The notes: a model not told the origin generated them from the sequence alone. Positions 28,067-37,160 are shown, numbered from the stretch's first letter. The stretch is DNA of 64,000 nt from Bacillus sp. EB01 (GCF_000613125.1 NZ_HG964497.1:1835215-1899214); one strand, 5' to 3'. Translations and numbers: made by a program.

Positions 28067-28100
28067 AAATGCACTCAAGTTAAAAACTGAATGCATTTTT
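28067..28100. terminator. Hairpin in convergent gap
   Basis: AATGCA and TGCATT arms with a further internal match and a T5 tail. It lies between the DUF4145-like gene and the acetyltransferase. Confidence 0.55.
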
Positions 28101-28185
28101 AGATGGACATTTTATATTGGGACACAAATTCCGCGGGGCTTTTTCGACATCTACATATCCTGTTTTCTCAAGGCCCCAATCAAAT

Positions 28186-28205
28186 TTAATCAAACGTTTG
28201 ATTAA
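28186..28205. promoter_or_regulatory. 20-bp perfect palindrome, first of two identical copies
   Basis: TTAATCAAACGTTTGATTAA is fully palindromic and occurs again, base for base, at 62609-62628. Both copies lie between convergent genes. It looks like a dimeric repressor site (TetR-type spacing), but no regulated start lies directly beside it. Confidence 0.55.
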
Positions 28206-28308
28206 CAAAAATCCGACAACATTAGATAATACCATTGTCATTCTATCTATTTATCAATTTGACTTTTGAAATCACCTGTGATTTAAAATTATGTAAGAGA
28301 AGGGGTGT

Positions 28309-28920
28309 TTAGAGTAAATCCTTTTCATCTATTTTCATGTCTTTATGATAATATTCCAGATCACGTTCATTGATTTTCCGCATTACCCTGCAAGGGCTTC
28401 CCACGGCTATAACATTTGCTGGAATATCCTTGGTAACCACACTGCCAGCACCGATCACTGTATTTTCTCCAATTCGGACTCCAGGCAGGATAATGGAACC
28501 TGCGCCAATCCAAACATTATCCTCAATAACTACTGGGAGGTTAAACTGGGCACCATTTCTCCGTAATTCAGGATGAATCGGATGAGTTCCCGCATCAATC
28601 GTTACATTTGGTCCAATAAGTACATTATTGCCTATATAGATATCGGTGTCATCTACTAATGTCAGGTTGAAATTGGCGTAGACATCATTTCCTATATGTG
28701 TATGCCGTCCCCAGTTTGCATGAAGTGGAGGTTCAATATAGACGTTGGTGCCTACTTCAGCAAACAATTCGGTTAAAATCCCCTCCCTCTTTTCTACCTC
28801 GGAAGGCCTGGTATGGTTAAAGTCATACAATACGTCCAAACATTGCATCTGCTCTTTCATCAAACCTTCATCGTTCGCGTAATACAATTTCCCGCTTTTC
28901 ATCTTATCCTTAATGGACAT
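28309..28920 (-). CDS. Maltose/sugar O-acetyltransferase
   Basis: A 203-residue left-handed beta-helix acetyltransferase of the Maa/LacA group that transfers acetyl from acetyl-CoA to a sugar. It has an N-terminal Mac domain (MKSGKLYYANDEGL) and then hexapeptide repeats: DVYANFNLTLVDDTDIYIGNNVLIGPNV, the catalytic His in DAGTHPIHPE, and DNVWIGAGSIILPGVRIG and its successors. ATG at 28920 is preceded by GGAAGTG. It is a single gene. The sugar acceptor cannot be told from sequence. Confidence 0.9.
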   Translation of the reverse strand: MSIKDKMKSGKLYYANDEGLMKEQMQCLDVLYDFNHTRPSEVEKREGILTELFAEVGTNVYIEPPLHANWGRHTHIGNDVYANFNLTLVDDTDIYIGNNVLIGPNVTIDAGTHPIHPELRRNGAQFNLPVVIEDNVWIGAGSIILPGVRIGENTVIGAGSVVTKDIPANVIAVGSPCRVMRKINERDLEYYHKDMKIDEKDLL

Positions 28921-29064
28921 ATATAATCACTTCCTTTATTGAATAGTATCTCAATCAAATTGATGTGCTCAAGGTAAATGAATAGCCATTATTTCTTTTT
29001 GTGAGTTTTATCATATTTCGGATTTTTTTGTTTTTCTATAATAGTTTTAGGAGGTGGATAGTAG

Positions 29065-29241
29065 ATGAAAGTAAATTACCCATTAAAAAATTCTGTGGAA
29101 ATAAAAGAAATAAAAGAAATGCTCAAGCCATTCGGCGGCAGGTGTGCCAAAATTGTTGATAGCACCCTTGAATTTCAAATTAAAGATGAGAAGCAGACAG
29201 AAGCGTATGAATTTTTGAAGGAAAATGGATATATCGAATAA
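29065..29241 (+). CDS. 58-residue hypothetical protein
   Basis: A short ORF with an excellent ribosome binding site (AGGAGGTGG, nine bases before ATG 29065). The product is acidic-basic mixed and probably alpha/beta: KEIKEMLKPFGG, RCAKIVDSTLEFQI, then an amphipathic helix KQTEAYEFLKENGYIE. It has a promoter-like AT-rich stretch upstream and a terminator about 60 bp downstream, so it is probably a real single-gene unit. I do not recognise the family. Confidence 0.65.
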   Translation: MKVNYPLKNSVEIKEIKEMLKPFGGRCAKIVDSTLEFQIKDEKQTEAYEFLKENGYIE

Positions 29242-29301
29242 ATTCAATTAGCCATGTTCCTAGGTCAGAAAAGTTATGGAGTTAGACTATATATAATTTA
29301 G

Positions 29302-29337
29302 CAAACTGCATTCCTTTTTTTAAGGGTGCAGTTTTTT
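29302..29337 (+). terminator. Terminator after the 58-residue gene
   Basis: AACTGCA pairs with TGCAGTT around a T-rich loop, followed by T6. Confidence 0.75.
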
Positions 29338-29516
29338 GGTGGAAGTTGAATGGAAACTCCTACTCCTTTTTTCAATCCTGAATGATATGTTAAAATCTAC
29401 TAGGTGTTTAATAATTTGTTATTCTGTTTTATACTAGGTGAAGTGTGTCAAAAATTTTAGCGCCGTAAGAGGCTCTTTTAATAGAAGTGTGAAAATGAAT
29501 GAAGGAGGAGAACCGA

Positions 29517-30914
29517 TTGACAATCAATGCTGAAACAATGGTTGCGGACATCCACCGGTTGGATGAGAAGGGTTCGGGCCAGGCTGCTATCTGGCGTGAA
29601 AATGAACATGGCAACTTAAAGAAGTTGAAACTGACTATTCCCCTTACTCTCCCTGGCGAAAAAGTGAGTGTAACAGTGGACAGGCCTGAAAAAAGAAGAT
29701 GGAGAGCACTACCAAATGAAATATTGGAGACTCATCCTGAAAGAACAGCCCCTCCATGTCCGCATTTTGAAAAATGTGGCGGATGCGTGTGGCAGCACTG
29801 GGAATACGAAGGTCAGTTAAAACAAAAGACGAATCATGTGAAACAAGCGATAGAATCGCAGGGCTTCGATCCAAATTTAGTCTTCGATACTATCGGAATG
29901 GACAATCCCTGGCATTACCGCAATAAGATGGAGTTCACGTTTGCTCCGGACGGGACACTTGGCTTGCATGAACAAGGGAATTTCCGGAAGATCATTTCAC
30001 TTGAAACTTGTTTGATTGCAGGTAAAGAGATGGTCGAGGCATCGATGGAAGTTGCCGATTGGGCAAAAAATCATCAATTGAGCGGGTATAATAAGGACTT
30101 GCATGAAGGCTTGCTGCGGCACTTGATGGTTCGACAATCATTTGCAACAGGTGAAATGATGCTTGCTCTGTTTGCGACTGAGGCACCGGATGCTGCTCAT
30201 TTGAAAGCGGCGGCTGATGATTTAGTAACGCGAATTACTGAAAAGTTCCCTCAAGTAAAAAGCTTATTATGGCTGGAAAATACGGATTGGGCTGACCGTA
30301 CTCAATCAGAAAAGAGCCATATCCTGGCTGGGCGCGATTTCATTTATGATGAAATGGATGGATACCGGTTCCGATTATGGTTTGATACCTTTTTCCAGAC
30401 GAATCCGACCCAGGCGCAAAAGCTGGTTGAATTGGCAATCAAAATGGGTCAGCCGAAAAAGTCAGAGAAGATGATTGATTTGTTCTGTGGTGTCGGAACG
30501 TTTTCACTTCCGTTCGCGAATAGGGTAGGAGAACTTGCAGGCATAGAAATAGTTGAGACATCCATTGAATCCGCTAAGCGCAATGCTGCGGATAATGGAA
30601 TTGATAACACAACCTTCCTCGCAAAGGATGCGAGAAAAGGAATTGACGAAATCCTTGAGAGCTTTGGAAAGCCAGAACTATTGCTGCTTGACCCGCCAAG
30701 GTCAGGCGCTGGCGGAAAAGTAATGAGGAGAATCGGGCGGGCTAAACCAGAACGAATTGTCTATGTATCATGTAATGTAGATACATTTGCTACTGATATT
30801 AAGGAACTTGAACAGTTCGGCTATACCCTTGAGGTAGTTCAGCCAGTTGATCTTTTTCCACACACCGTTCATGTTGAAGCTGTTGCGAAATTGATACTGA
30901 AAGAAGGCAACTGA
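29517..30914 (+). CDS. Second RumA-type 23S rRNA (uracil-C5)-methyltransferase
   Basis: A 465-residue paralogue of the enzyme at 18218, with the same order: TRAM-like N-terminus, Fe-S cysteines (CPHFEKCGGCVWQH), SAM motif DLFCGVGTFSL, and catalytic Cys in VSCNVDTFATD. TTG at 29517 lies seven bases after GGAGGAG, which decides against the upstream ATG at 29499. Sequence divergence from the first copy is large, so they probably have different target uridines or overlapping roles. It is a single gene with a terminator. Confidence 0.85.
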   Translation: MTINAETMVADIHRLDEKGSGQAAIWRENEHGNLKKLKLTIPLTLPGEKVSVTVDRPEKRRWRALPNEILETHPERTAPPCPHFEKCGGCVWQHWEYEGQLKQKTNHVKQAIESQGFDPNLVFDTIGMDNPWHYRNKMEFTFAPDGTLGLHEQGNFRKIISLETCLIAGKEMVEASMEVADWAKNHQLSGYNKDLHEGLLRHLMVRQSFATGEMMLALFATEAPDAAHLKAAADDLVTRITEKFPQVKSLLWLENTDWADRTQSEKSHILAGRDFIYDEMDGYRFRLWFDTFFQTNPTQAQKLVELAIKMGQPKKSEKMIDLFCGVGTFSLPFANRVGELAGIEIVETSIESAKRNAADNGIDNTTFLAKDARKGIDEILESFGKPELLLLDPPRSGAGGKVMRRIGRAKPERIVYVSCNVDTFATDIKELEQFGYTLEVVQPVDLFPHTVHVEAVAKLILKEGN

Positions 30915-30934
30915 CCCTCGGGTCGTTGCCTTTT
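30906..30934 (+). terminator. Terminator overlapping the methyltransferase stop codon
   Basis: GGCAACTGACCC pairs with GGGTCGTTGCC around a 2-base turn, then TTTT. Confidence 0.8.
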
Positions 30935-31026
30935 AGGTTTCCGTCAATTGAATTTTAGTGATTTTAATCATGTTATTAGATGCAAAAAGGAACCTTTTTC
31001 AAAGAGGATATTATTTAAATAAGAAT

Positions 31027-31332
31027 CTATTTTACCGGGCCGTTAGTAATCTCAGTAAGTTTAGAATTAATTGCAAAGATCTTTGCGTTGACATCTGTTA
31101 TGCCAAAGCCGGCTAATCTTTTGGAATGCATGTCCAAATATTTTTCAGAGGTTTCTTTTGTTTCAAAAATATAAATTCCGCCTGCTTCCTTTGTTTCAGG
31201 ACGTTCTGTCCAAATTTTCCACATGAAGCCATCCTCTTCATTAATGCTCTTCGCTAAATCAGAGAACGCCTCTGCCATTTCATCTCCGAATGGTCCATCC
31301 ATTTTAAAATCCACTTGTAATACATATGCCAT
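31027..31332 (-). CDS. YdhR-family putative monooxygenase
   Basis: A 101-residue ferredoxin-like-fold protein related to E. coli YdhR. It has the alternating pattern YVLQVDFKM, FMWKIWTERPETKEAGGIYIFETKE and later NAKIFAINSKL. The family is thought to act on small aromatic or polyketide-like substrates without a cofactor. ATG at 31332 is seven bases from AAGGAG; the ATG two codons upstream is too close to the Shine-Dalgarno sequence. Single gene. Confidence 0.8.
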   Translation of the reverse strand: MAYVLQVDFKMDGPFGDEMAEAFSDLAKSINEEDGFMWKIWTERPETKEAGGIYIFETKETSEKYLDMHSKRLAGFGITDVNAKIFAINSKLTEITNGPVK

Positions 31333-31743
31333 TGTCATTCTCCTTTTTAAAATTTATAGGTTTGAAAATTTTTGGATTTCCTAGTGCTAATGCTCTTTTG
31401 AATGCTTATCACTTTATCCAAAATGAAGCAATCTCTATGATTTGCTCTACGATTGAATGTTATCCAATAATAAAGTTCATCAAAACCAATAGTTTATGGG
31501 ATTTGTTGTTTATACAACACATTCAAGTATTTGTTGAAAAAAGTAGATTGAAGATGGACGTTCGGGATGCCTTTTTTGTAGATTGGGCTTTTTCTTCATT
31601 TAGTGTTATGCTCCGAATCTGCTCTTACAGGGGGCATGAATAATAATCCACAGAGTTAAAAAATACGGCAAAGATGAATGATTTGGTGCATTTGCACAAT
31701 GATTTTTGTTAAACCGTCAATAGTTGAAAAATTAATTTAAGCC

Positions 31744-31762
31744 TATAATGAAAGCGTATTCT
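31744..31762 (+). promoter_or_regulatory. Promoter -10 overlapped by a candidate CcpA site (cre)
   Basis: TATAAT at 31744-31749 overlaps ATGAAAGCGTATTCT at 31748-31762, which fits the loose cre consensus WTGNAANCGNWNNCW. That position would give catabolite repression of the glycerate permease and kinase genes starting at 31944. A GTGCA-TT-TGCAC palindrome near 31686-31697 is a possible further operator. No other gene is convincing in 31340-31943. Confidence 0.5.
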
Positions 31763-31943
31763 ATGAAAGGGCTTTTATAGTAAGACTGATAGGGGGCATC
31801 TTAAATCTTATTAAATTCTAGCAACGAATCAGTTCTTTGTGCAAAATTATAAAGCAATGATATATAGAATGCAGAACTGCGATTTCAATTTTAAGAAAGA
31901 TATTTCATTCTAAACAACAACATGAGGAGTAGGAGGAATTTAT

Positions 31944-33245
31944 ATGGCAGCATCAATAGATATTAGCTGGGTTGGCGCTTTACTTGGTCTGGCGCTTGCA
32001 ATTATTTTAATTTTGTTTAGACTCGCTCCAACGTATTCATTAATTTTAGGCGCGATTGTTGGCGCTTTCATCGGCGGGGCCAACTTTTCAGAAGTAGTCT
32101 CCATTCTAGTTTCAGGAACTCAAAGTGTACAAGGTACAGTTATTAGGATAATCGCTGCTGGTGTTTTTGCTGGTGTCATGATGGAATCGGGAGCAGCGGA
32201 AAGCATTGCGAAAGCGATTGTAGAAAAACTCGGCGGGACAAAAGCGATGCTGTCCCTGGCATTGGCTACGATGATTATTACCGCAGTAGGTGTATTCATT
32301 CCTGTTGCTGTACTGATTGTTGCACCAATCGCATTGTCTGTCGGTAACAAAATGGGTTATTCCAAAATTGCTTTGCTTGTAGCTTTATCTGGCGGTGGTA
32401 AAGCAGGTAATATCATCTCCCCTAATCCGAATACGATTGCGGCAGCGGGTGGGTTTGACCTTGACGTTAACCAAGTCATGATCGGTGGTTTTGTTCCTGC
32501 TGTTTTCGGAGTTGTTGTAACTGTTATTATCGCGTCAATTATTAAGTATAAAGGTACAAAGGTATCGGATGAGGAAGCAGCCGAATTGGAAAAGGCTAGT
32601 TCCACGAATTTGCCTGCATTATCAAAAGCCCTTGTCACTCCAATCATTGCTATTGTTCTTTTAATGATGAGCCCTATCGGTTCCATGCTTGGAATCGATG
32701 CTCTTGCTGAATTGAAAATCGATTCATTGTTTATCCTGCCGTTTGCAGGGTTAGTTGGTACGATTGCTCTGGGTAAAAGAAAACAATTCTTGGATTTTAG
32801 TACTTCCGGATTAAATAAAATGACACCTACCATCCTCATCATCATAGGGGCGGGTGCGATTGGCGGATTAATTACATCTTCGGATCTTCCAGCCCAAGTT
32901 GTTAGCTTGGTTGAAACTTCAGGTATATCTGGTACGTTCCTTGCACCAATTGCAGGTATTTTAATGGCAGCAGCGACGGCTTCCACATCAACTGGTGTTA
33001 TCCTGGCTACTGGCTCGTTCTCGGATGCAATACTTGAAACTGGAGTTGCACCACTTTCTGCGGCAGTTATGACACATGCAGGTGCTACAGTAATAGACCA
33101 CTTGCCACACGGAACGTACTTCCATGTGACACGAAATGCCATGAACATGAGCATGAAAGAGAGAATGAAAGTTGTCGGATATGAAAGCATCGTTGGTTTA
33201 ACAATGACAATTGTAGCTGTAATCTTGTTCGGGTTTATTTTATAG
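31944..33245 (+). CDS. GntP-family permease, probably for glycerate
   Basis: A 433-residue permease of the gluconate/GntP superfamily with about 12 hydrophobic segments. It has the conserved NIISPNPNTIAAA motif in the middle and TASTSTGVILATG and MTHAGATVIDHLPHGTYFH near the end. The adjoining glycerate kinase and CdaR-type regulator make D-glycerate (or a related sugar acid) the probable substrate. ATG follows GGAGTAGGAGG. It is the first gene of the module, with a repeat element between it and the kinase. Confidence 0.85.
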   Translation: MAASIDISWVGALLGLALAIILILFRLAPTYSLILGAIVGAFIGGANFSEVVSILVSGTQSVQGTVIRIIAAGVFAGVMMESGAAESIAKAIVEKLGGTKAMLSLALATMIITAVGVFIPVAVLIVAPIALSVGNKMGYSKIALLVALSGGGKAGNIISPNPNTIAAAGGFDLDVNQVMIGGFVPAVFGVVVTVIIASIIKYKGTKVSDEEAAELEKASSTNLPALSKALVTPIIAIVLLMMSPIGSMLGIDALAELKIDSLFILPFAGLVGTIALGKRKQFLDFSTSGLNKMTPTILIIIGAGAIGGLITSSDLPAQVVSLVETSGISGTFLAPIAGILMAAATASTSTGVILATGSFSDAILETGVAPLSAAVMTHAGATVIDHLPHGTYFHVTRNAMNMSMKERMKVVGYESIVGLTMTIVAVILFGFIL

Positions 33246-33429
33246 GCTGTGTAAATGGATATTGTTGAATTTATAGCAGTGTTGATTGGAGCGGAAGGCG
33301 CGAAGACTCCTGTGGGGGCAGCGGGACAGGTGAGACCCCGCAGGAGCAAAGCGACGAGGAGGCTCACCGCCCGCCCCACGGAAAGCGAAGCGCCGGTAGC
33401 GGAAATCAACAGACTTGTTTAACACAGCC
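33245..33429. repeat. Bacillaceae GC-rich dispersed repeat with terminal inverted repeats
   Basis: A ~185-bp GC-rich block is bounded by GGCTGTGT and its complement AACACAGCC. Inside are GTTGATT...AATCAAC arms and the phrases GGAGCGGAAGGCGCG, GACAGGTGAGACCCCGC and GGCTCACCGCCCGCCCC. I recognise this as a widespread Bacillus/Geobacillus intergenic element (MITE-like, strongly structured). Its start overlaps the last base of the GntP stop codon. Confidence 0.8.
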
Positions 33430-33456
33430 ATTTTATAAAAAAAAGGAGTGATAACC

Positions 33457-34593
33457 ATGGGGAAAACTTTTTTATTGGCTCCTGATTCATTTAAGGAAAG
33501 CATGACAGCCAAAGAAGTTTGTGAAGCAATGGAAATTGGCATAAAACGAGCAATCCCTGATGCCGAATGCATTTATGTACCAATGGCAGATGGCGGTGAA
33601 GGCACCGTTCAGTCGCTGGTTGATGCAACTGGCGGGACATTAATTCAAAAAGAAGTAACTGGCCCACTTGGCACACCAGTTACCGCCCAGTACGGCATTT
33701 TAGGAGATGGCAGGACAGGTGTTATTGAAATGGCATCTGCGAGCGGGATTCACTACGTAACGAAAGAAACAAAGAATCCTATGATTACAACAACATTTGG
33801 TACAGGCGAGCTTATCAGGGCTTGTATTGAACAAGGCATTACCGAGATCATCCTTGGTATTGGCGGAAGTGCAACAAATGATGGCGGTACTGGAATGGCA
33901 GCGGCTCTCGGATACAAGTTCCTGGATAAGGAAGGGAATGAACTGCCGCTCGGAGGTGGATATTTAGGAGATCTTGAAACAATTGATTCATCCAATGTGA
34001 TCCCTGAATTGAAAAATATCAAAATCCTAGTTGCCTCGGATGTTACAAACCCATTATGCGGCGAGCGCGGCGCTTCAGCAGTTTTCGGGCCGCAAAAGGG
34101 TGCAACTCCCGAGATGGTTCAACTTTTGGACAATAATTTAAGACATTACGCCAAAATAGTAAATGAGCAAATTGGGGTAGACATGGTCGATGTCCCTGGT
34201 GCAGGCGGTGCAGGCGGTCTTGGCGGAGGACTTCTTGCTTTTACAAATTCCACAATGAAAAAGGGAATTGAAATTGTTATAGAATATACAAAATTAAAAG
34301 AAAAGCTTCAGGATGTGGATTACTGCTTTACAGGTGAAGGCGGCATTGACTTCCAAACGAAATTTGGTAAAGCGCCTTTTGGTGTTGCCCAGGCAGCCAA
34401 GAGTGTCAATAGCGATATCAAAGTGATTGCACTTGCTGGTTATATTGGTCAGGATGTAGAAGCGTTATACGACGAAGGCTTTGACGCTATTTTTGGAATT
34501 GTACCGGGAGCAGCGGACATTGAGACCTTATTGGCAGAAGGGAAAGCGAATGTTGCCAGAACATCTGAAAGCATTGCTCGATTGTTGAAATAA
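33457..34593 (+). CDS. glxK: Glycerate 2-kinase (GlxK/GarK family)
   Basis: Phosphorylates D-glycerate to phosphoglycerate for entry into glycolysis. The 378-residue product shows the family motifs: LLAPDSFKESMTAKE at the N-terminus, MADGGEGTVQSLVDATGG, LGIGGSATNDGGTGMAAALG, and GEGGIDFQT with GKAPFGVAQ near the end. ATG 33457 is eight bases after AAAGGAG; the upstream ATG at 33448 lies within the ribosome binding region. It belongs with the GntP-type permease and the CdaR-type regulator. Confidence 0.92.
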   Translation: MGKTFLLAPDSFKESMTAKEVCEAMEIGIKRAIPDAECIYVPMADGGEGTVQSLVDATGGTLIQKEVTGPLGTPVTAQYGILGDGRTGVIEMASASGIHYVTKETKNPMITTTFGTGELIRACIEQGITEIILGIGGSATNDGGTGMAAALGYKFLDKEGNELPLGGGYLGDLETIDSSNVIPELKNIKILVASDVTNPLCGERGASAVFGPQKGATPEMVQLLDNNLRHYAKIVNEQIGVDMVDVPGAGGAGGLGGGLLAFTNSTMKKGIEIVIEYTKLKEKLQDVDYCFTGEGGIDFQTKFGKAPFGVAQAAKSVNSDIKVIALAGYIGQDVEALYDEGFDAIFGIVPGAADIETLLAEGKANVARTSESIARLLK

Positions 34594-34628
34594 GGTGCTC
34601 ATTAATTTAGCCTAATATAAAATGGAAA

Positions 34629-34658
34629 GAGGCTGTCCTTAAGCTTTGGGCAGCCTCA
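34629..34658. terminator. Terminator between glycerate kinase and cdaR-like gene
   Basis: GAGGCTG-CC pairs with GG-CAGCCTC and is followed by a T-rich stretch. It lies between convergent genes. Confidence 0.75.
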
Positions 34659-34660
34659 TT

Positions 34661-35689
34661 TCATTTTACTCGATGAATCAGCATAAAAATCAATTCTACG
34701 AGATCCAATATGTTTTTTGGATCTTTGCCGGTGATTTTAAAAATCCTGTCTAATCTGTAGTTTAATGTATTTCTATGGATGATAAGCTTGCTGGCCGTTT
34801 CGTTTAAGTTCATGTTACAGCTAAGATAAATCTGCAGAGTTTTGATCAGTTCATCATGTGGTTCTAGTAAATGGATGAGTCTCTCAGATTTTGTATCGTT
34901 TTTTTCCATGTAGGCTAGGTCGGCGATAAATTCGCACTTCGCATAGGAAATGAATCTTTCATTCGGATAAACACCTTTTAATACACGCATTGCAGATTTG
35001 GCCTGCAGAAATCCATCGGAAATTTTATCATTTATATTGCTAATTGAAGAAAGAGCATCAGGATAATTGCTATCAATCTGTTCTTGCAAAGAGTGAGTTA
35101 TAGTTTGATCCTGTACTATAAAGCAAATCGCGCTGCTTGATAGCCTAAAAGAATGGAAATTCTTAATACGATCCTTATCAAAATCATACGGTAATTCTAC
35201 ATATACAATTTGGGAGGGTTCGTTTAGCTTGATATTGTAGGATAATGCCTGTTCGGTGAGTTCTTTAGTATAAATTGTTTCAGGATCGGTAATGAATTGG
35301 AAAAACTCCTGTTTTAAATTCTTTTCCAGGTTTTCTTTTTCCAATGCATGGTTTTGCTCGATTAATAAAATTGCGGTTGATCTAACAAGGTTTCCAAAAG
35401 GCCTTGTTTCTTCTACTTCACCGCTTATTCCAACCACGCCAACAATCATTCCATTTAATTCAATTGGCAGGTTAATACCCTTCTTTACAAATTTCTCATC
35501 CTTATAGATTTCTACCGTTTTTCCTTGTTTTAACGCCTCAACAGCACCATGGTGAAGCGTGCCAATCCTTTCTTTATTTCCGCTTGCAATGATAATTCCG
35601 GTTCGATCCATAATATTTATATTATACGGAATATCCTTCATCATCTTATCTACAATATTTTGGGCCAGAGATTGTCTTAATATATTCAA
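34661..35689 (-). CDS. CdaR-family sugar-diacid/glycerate regulator
   Basis: A 342-residue transcription factor. Residues 1-135 form the sugar-diacid-recognition (GAF/PAS-like) domain (NIMDRTGIIIASG, INLPIELNGMIVGVVGISGE). The C-terminus carries a PucR/CdaR helix-turn-helix (NLNETASKLIIHRNTLNYRLDRI). CdaR regulators activate glycerate, glucarate or galactarate uptake genes in response to the acid. TTG at 35689 is eight bases from AAAGGAG. It is convergent with the permease-kinase pair, which it probably controls. Confidence 0.88.
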   Translation of the reverse strand: MNILRQSLAQNIVDKMMKDIPYNINIMDRTGIIIASGNKERIGTLHHGAVEALKQGKTVEIYKDEKFVKKGINLPIELNGMIVGVVGISGEVEETRPFGNLVRSTAILLIEQNHALEKENLEKNLKQEFFQFITDPETIYTKELTEQALSYNIKLNEPSQIVYVELPYDFDKDRIKNFHSFRLSSSAICFIVQDQTITHSLQEQIDSNYPDALSSISNINDKISDGFLQAKSAMRVLKGVYPNERFISYAKCEFIADLAYMEKNDTKSERLIHLLEPHDELIKTLQIYLSCNMNLNETASKLIIHRNTLNYRLDRIFKITGKDPKNILDLVELIFMLIHRVK

Positions 35690-35843
35690 TGGATTAACTC
35701 CTTTTGTTCCACCTGATTAAATTTTAGCATTACCAACGTTTTTTTCAATATAACCTAAGAGGCCGTTTGGTTTTCAGTGTAATTCCAAATCCGCTGGCTG
35801 CGGGCCAGGCCGCGGGAAAAATTAAATGCAGGTACAGGTGCAA

Positions 35844-35857
35844 TTTGCAGTTGCAAA
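35844..35857. promoter_or_regulatory. Candidate operator upstream of the MFS efflux gene
   Basis: TTTGCA-GT-TGCAAA is a perfect inverted repeat about 60 bp before the start codon. It has the size of a MarR- or TetR-type site; the cognate regulator is unknown. Confidence 0.4.
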
Positions 35858-35915
35858 GCTTGTGGATAAAGGGTACCATTTCACTACTACAATTTGAAGG
35901 AAATGAGTGTTAACT

Positions 35916-37160
35916 ATGAACGAAGAAACAATTGACCATAAGGACAATTGGTTTAGGAATATTGTTCTCTTTTTATCAAGCCAAACCATATCTCTGTTTG
36001 GTTCCTCGCTGGTCCAGTATGCAATTATGTGGCATATCACGTTAACGACTGAGTCCGGTGTTATGATGACGTTGTATATTATCTGCGGCTTTATTCCAAC
36101 ATTTATTTTGTCTCCGGTTGCCGGTGTGTGGGCGGACCGCTTTAATCGGAAAGTGCTGATTGTGTTAGCGGATGGACTCATTGCAGTGGCGACACTCATT
36201 CTTGCCATCCTGTTCCTAATGGGATATGACGATGTATGGCTGCTGTTTGTGATGGCTGCTGTTCGTGCGTTCGGTACAGGGATTCAAACACCGGCCGTTG
36301 GGGCAATTTTACCGCAAATCGTCCCAAAGGATAAGCTGACAAAAGTAAATGGAATCAATGGAACAATTCAGGCTGTCATCATGTTCGTTTCTCCGATGGT
36401 CAGTGCGGCGTTGCTGGCAATGGCATCCCTTGAAATTATCTTCTTCATTGATGTTATCACCGCAGCCATTGCTATTGTTACCTTGCTCTTATTCTTAAAA
36501 GTGTCTGTCCATGAGAAGGCAAAGGAGAAGCAAACAACTAGTTATTTAAGTGATTTTAAACAGGGCTTGCACTATATCAACAATCATCAGTATCTAAAGT
36601 CGTTTTTTCTTTTCTTCGCAGTCTTCTTTGTATTAATGGCCCCAGCTGCATTTTTGACACCGTTGCAGGTTACTCGCAGCTTCGGTAATGATGTATGGAG
36701 ACTAACCGCCATTGAGCTTGCCTGGTCCATAGGGATGATGGCCGGTGGAGGTATCATTGCGGCCTGGGGAGGATTTTCGAATCGAGTTAAAACAATGGCG
36801 TTTTCAAGTATCATCATGGGAGTTTGCACATTTGCGCTTGGGGTTGTACCGGTCTTTTGGCTGTATCTAGTTTTCATGGCTGTTTTTGGAGTAACCATGC
36901 CAATCTTCAATACACCAACTATGGTTCTTTTACAGGAAAAAATAGAAGAGAATTATTTAGGGCGAGTGTTTGGCGTGATGGGGATGATTTCTACCTCAAT
37001 GATGCCGATTGGCATGCTGATATTCGGCCCTATCGCAGACATCATCAAAATTGAATGGCTCCTCTCCGGAACCGGGATATTCATTGTTGTGTTAGCAATC
37101 CTCCTGGGGCGAAACAAAATTCTTATGAAAGCAGGGGAAACGGTACAAAAAGAAAGTTGA
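35916..37160 (+). CDS. MFS efflux transporter (MFS_3, macrolide-efflux type)
   Basis: A 414-residue, 12-helix transporter. The motif A region is GVWADRFNRKVLIVLADG (after helix 2), and the N-terminal FLSSQTISLFGSSLVQYAIMW is the typical start of Mef-like members. These export macrolides or other hydrophobic compounds, but the substrate here is not proven. The start is uncertain: GTG 35907 sits closer to the AAGGAAA ribosome binding site, while ATG 35916 gives the usual N-terminus. Confidence 0.85.
   Translation: MNEETIDHKDNWFRNIVLFLSSQTISLFGSSLVQYAIMWHITLTTESGVMMTLYIICGFIPTFILSPVAGVWADRFNRKVLIVLADGLIAVATLILAILFLMGYDDVWLLFVMAAVRAFGTGIQTPAVGAILPQIVPKDKLTKVNGINGTIQAVIMFVSPMVSAALLAMASLEIIFFIDVITAAIAIVTLLLFLKVSVHEKAKEKQTTSYLSDFKQGLHYINNHQYLKSFFLFFAVFFVLMAPAAFLTPLQVTRSFGNDVWRLTAIELAWSIGMMAGGGIIAAWGGFSNRVKTMAFSSIIMGVCTFALGVVPVFWLYLVFMAVFGVTMPIFNTPTMVLLQEKIEENYLGRVFGVMGMISTSMMPIGMLIFGPIADIIKIEWLLSGTGIFIVVLAILLGRNKILMKAGETVQKES

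Noticed and set aside
28186..28205. Catabolite-responsive element (cre)
   Set aside because: It has the AAACGTTT core but lacks the flanking TG and CA of cre; it fits a symmetric dimer site better.
31326..31643. 105-codon plus-strand ORF
   Set aside because: It starts inside the YdhR-like gene leader, has no ribosome binding site, and its composition is not protein-like.
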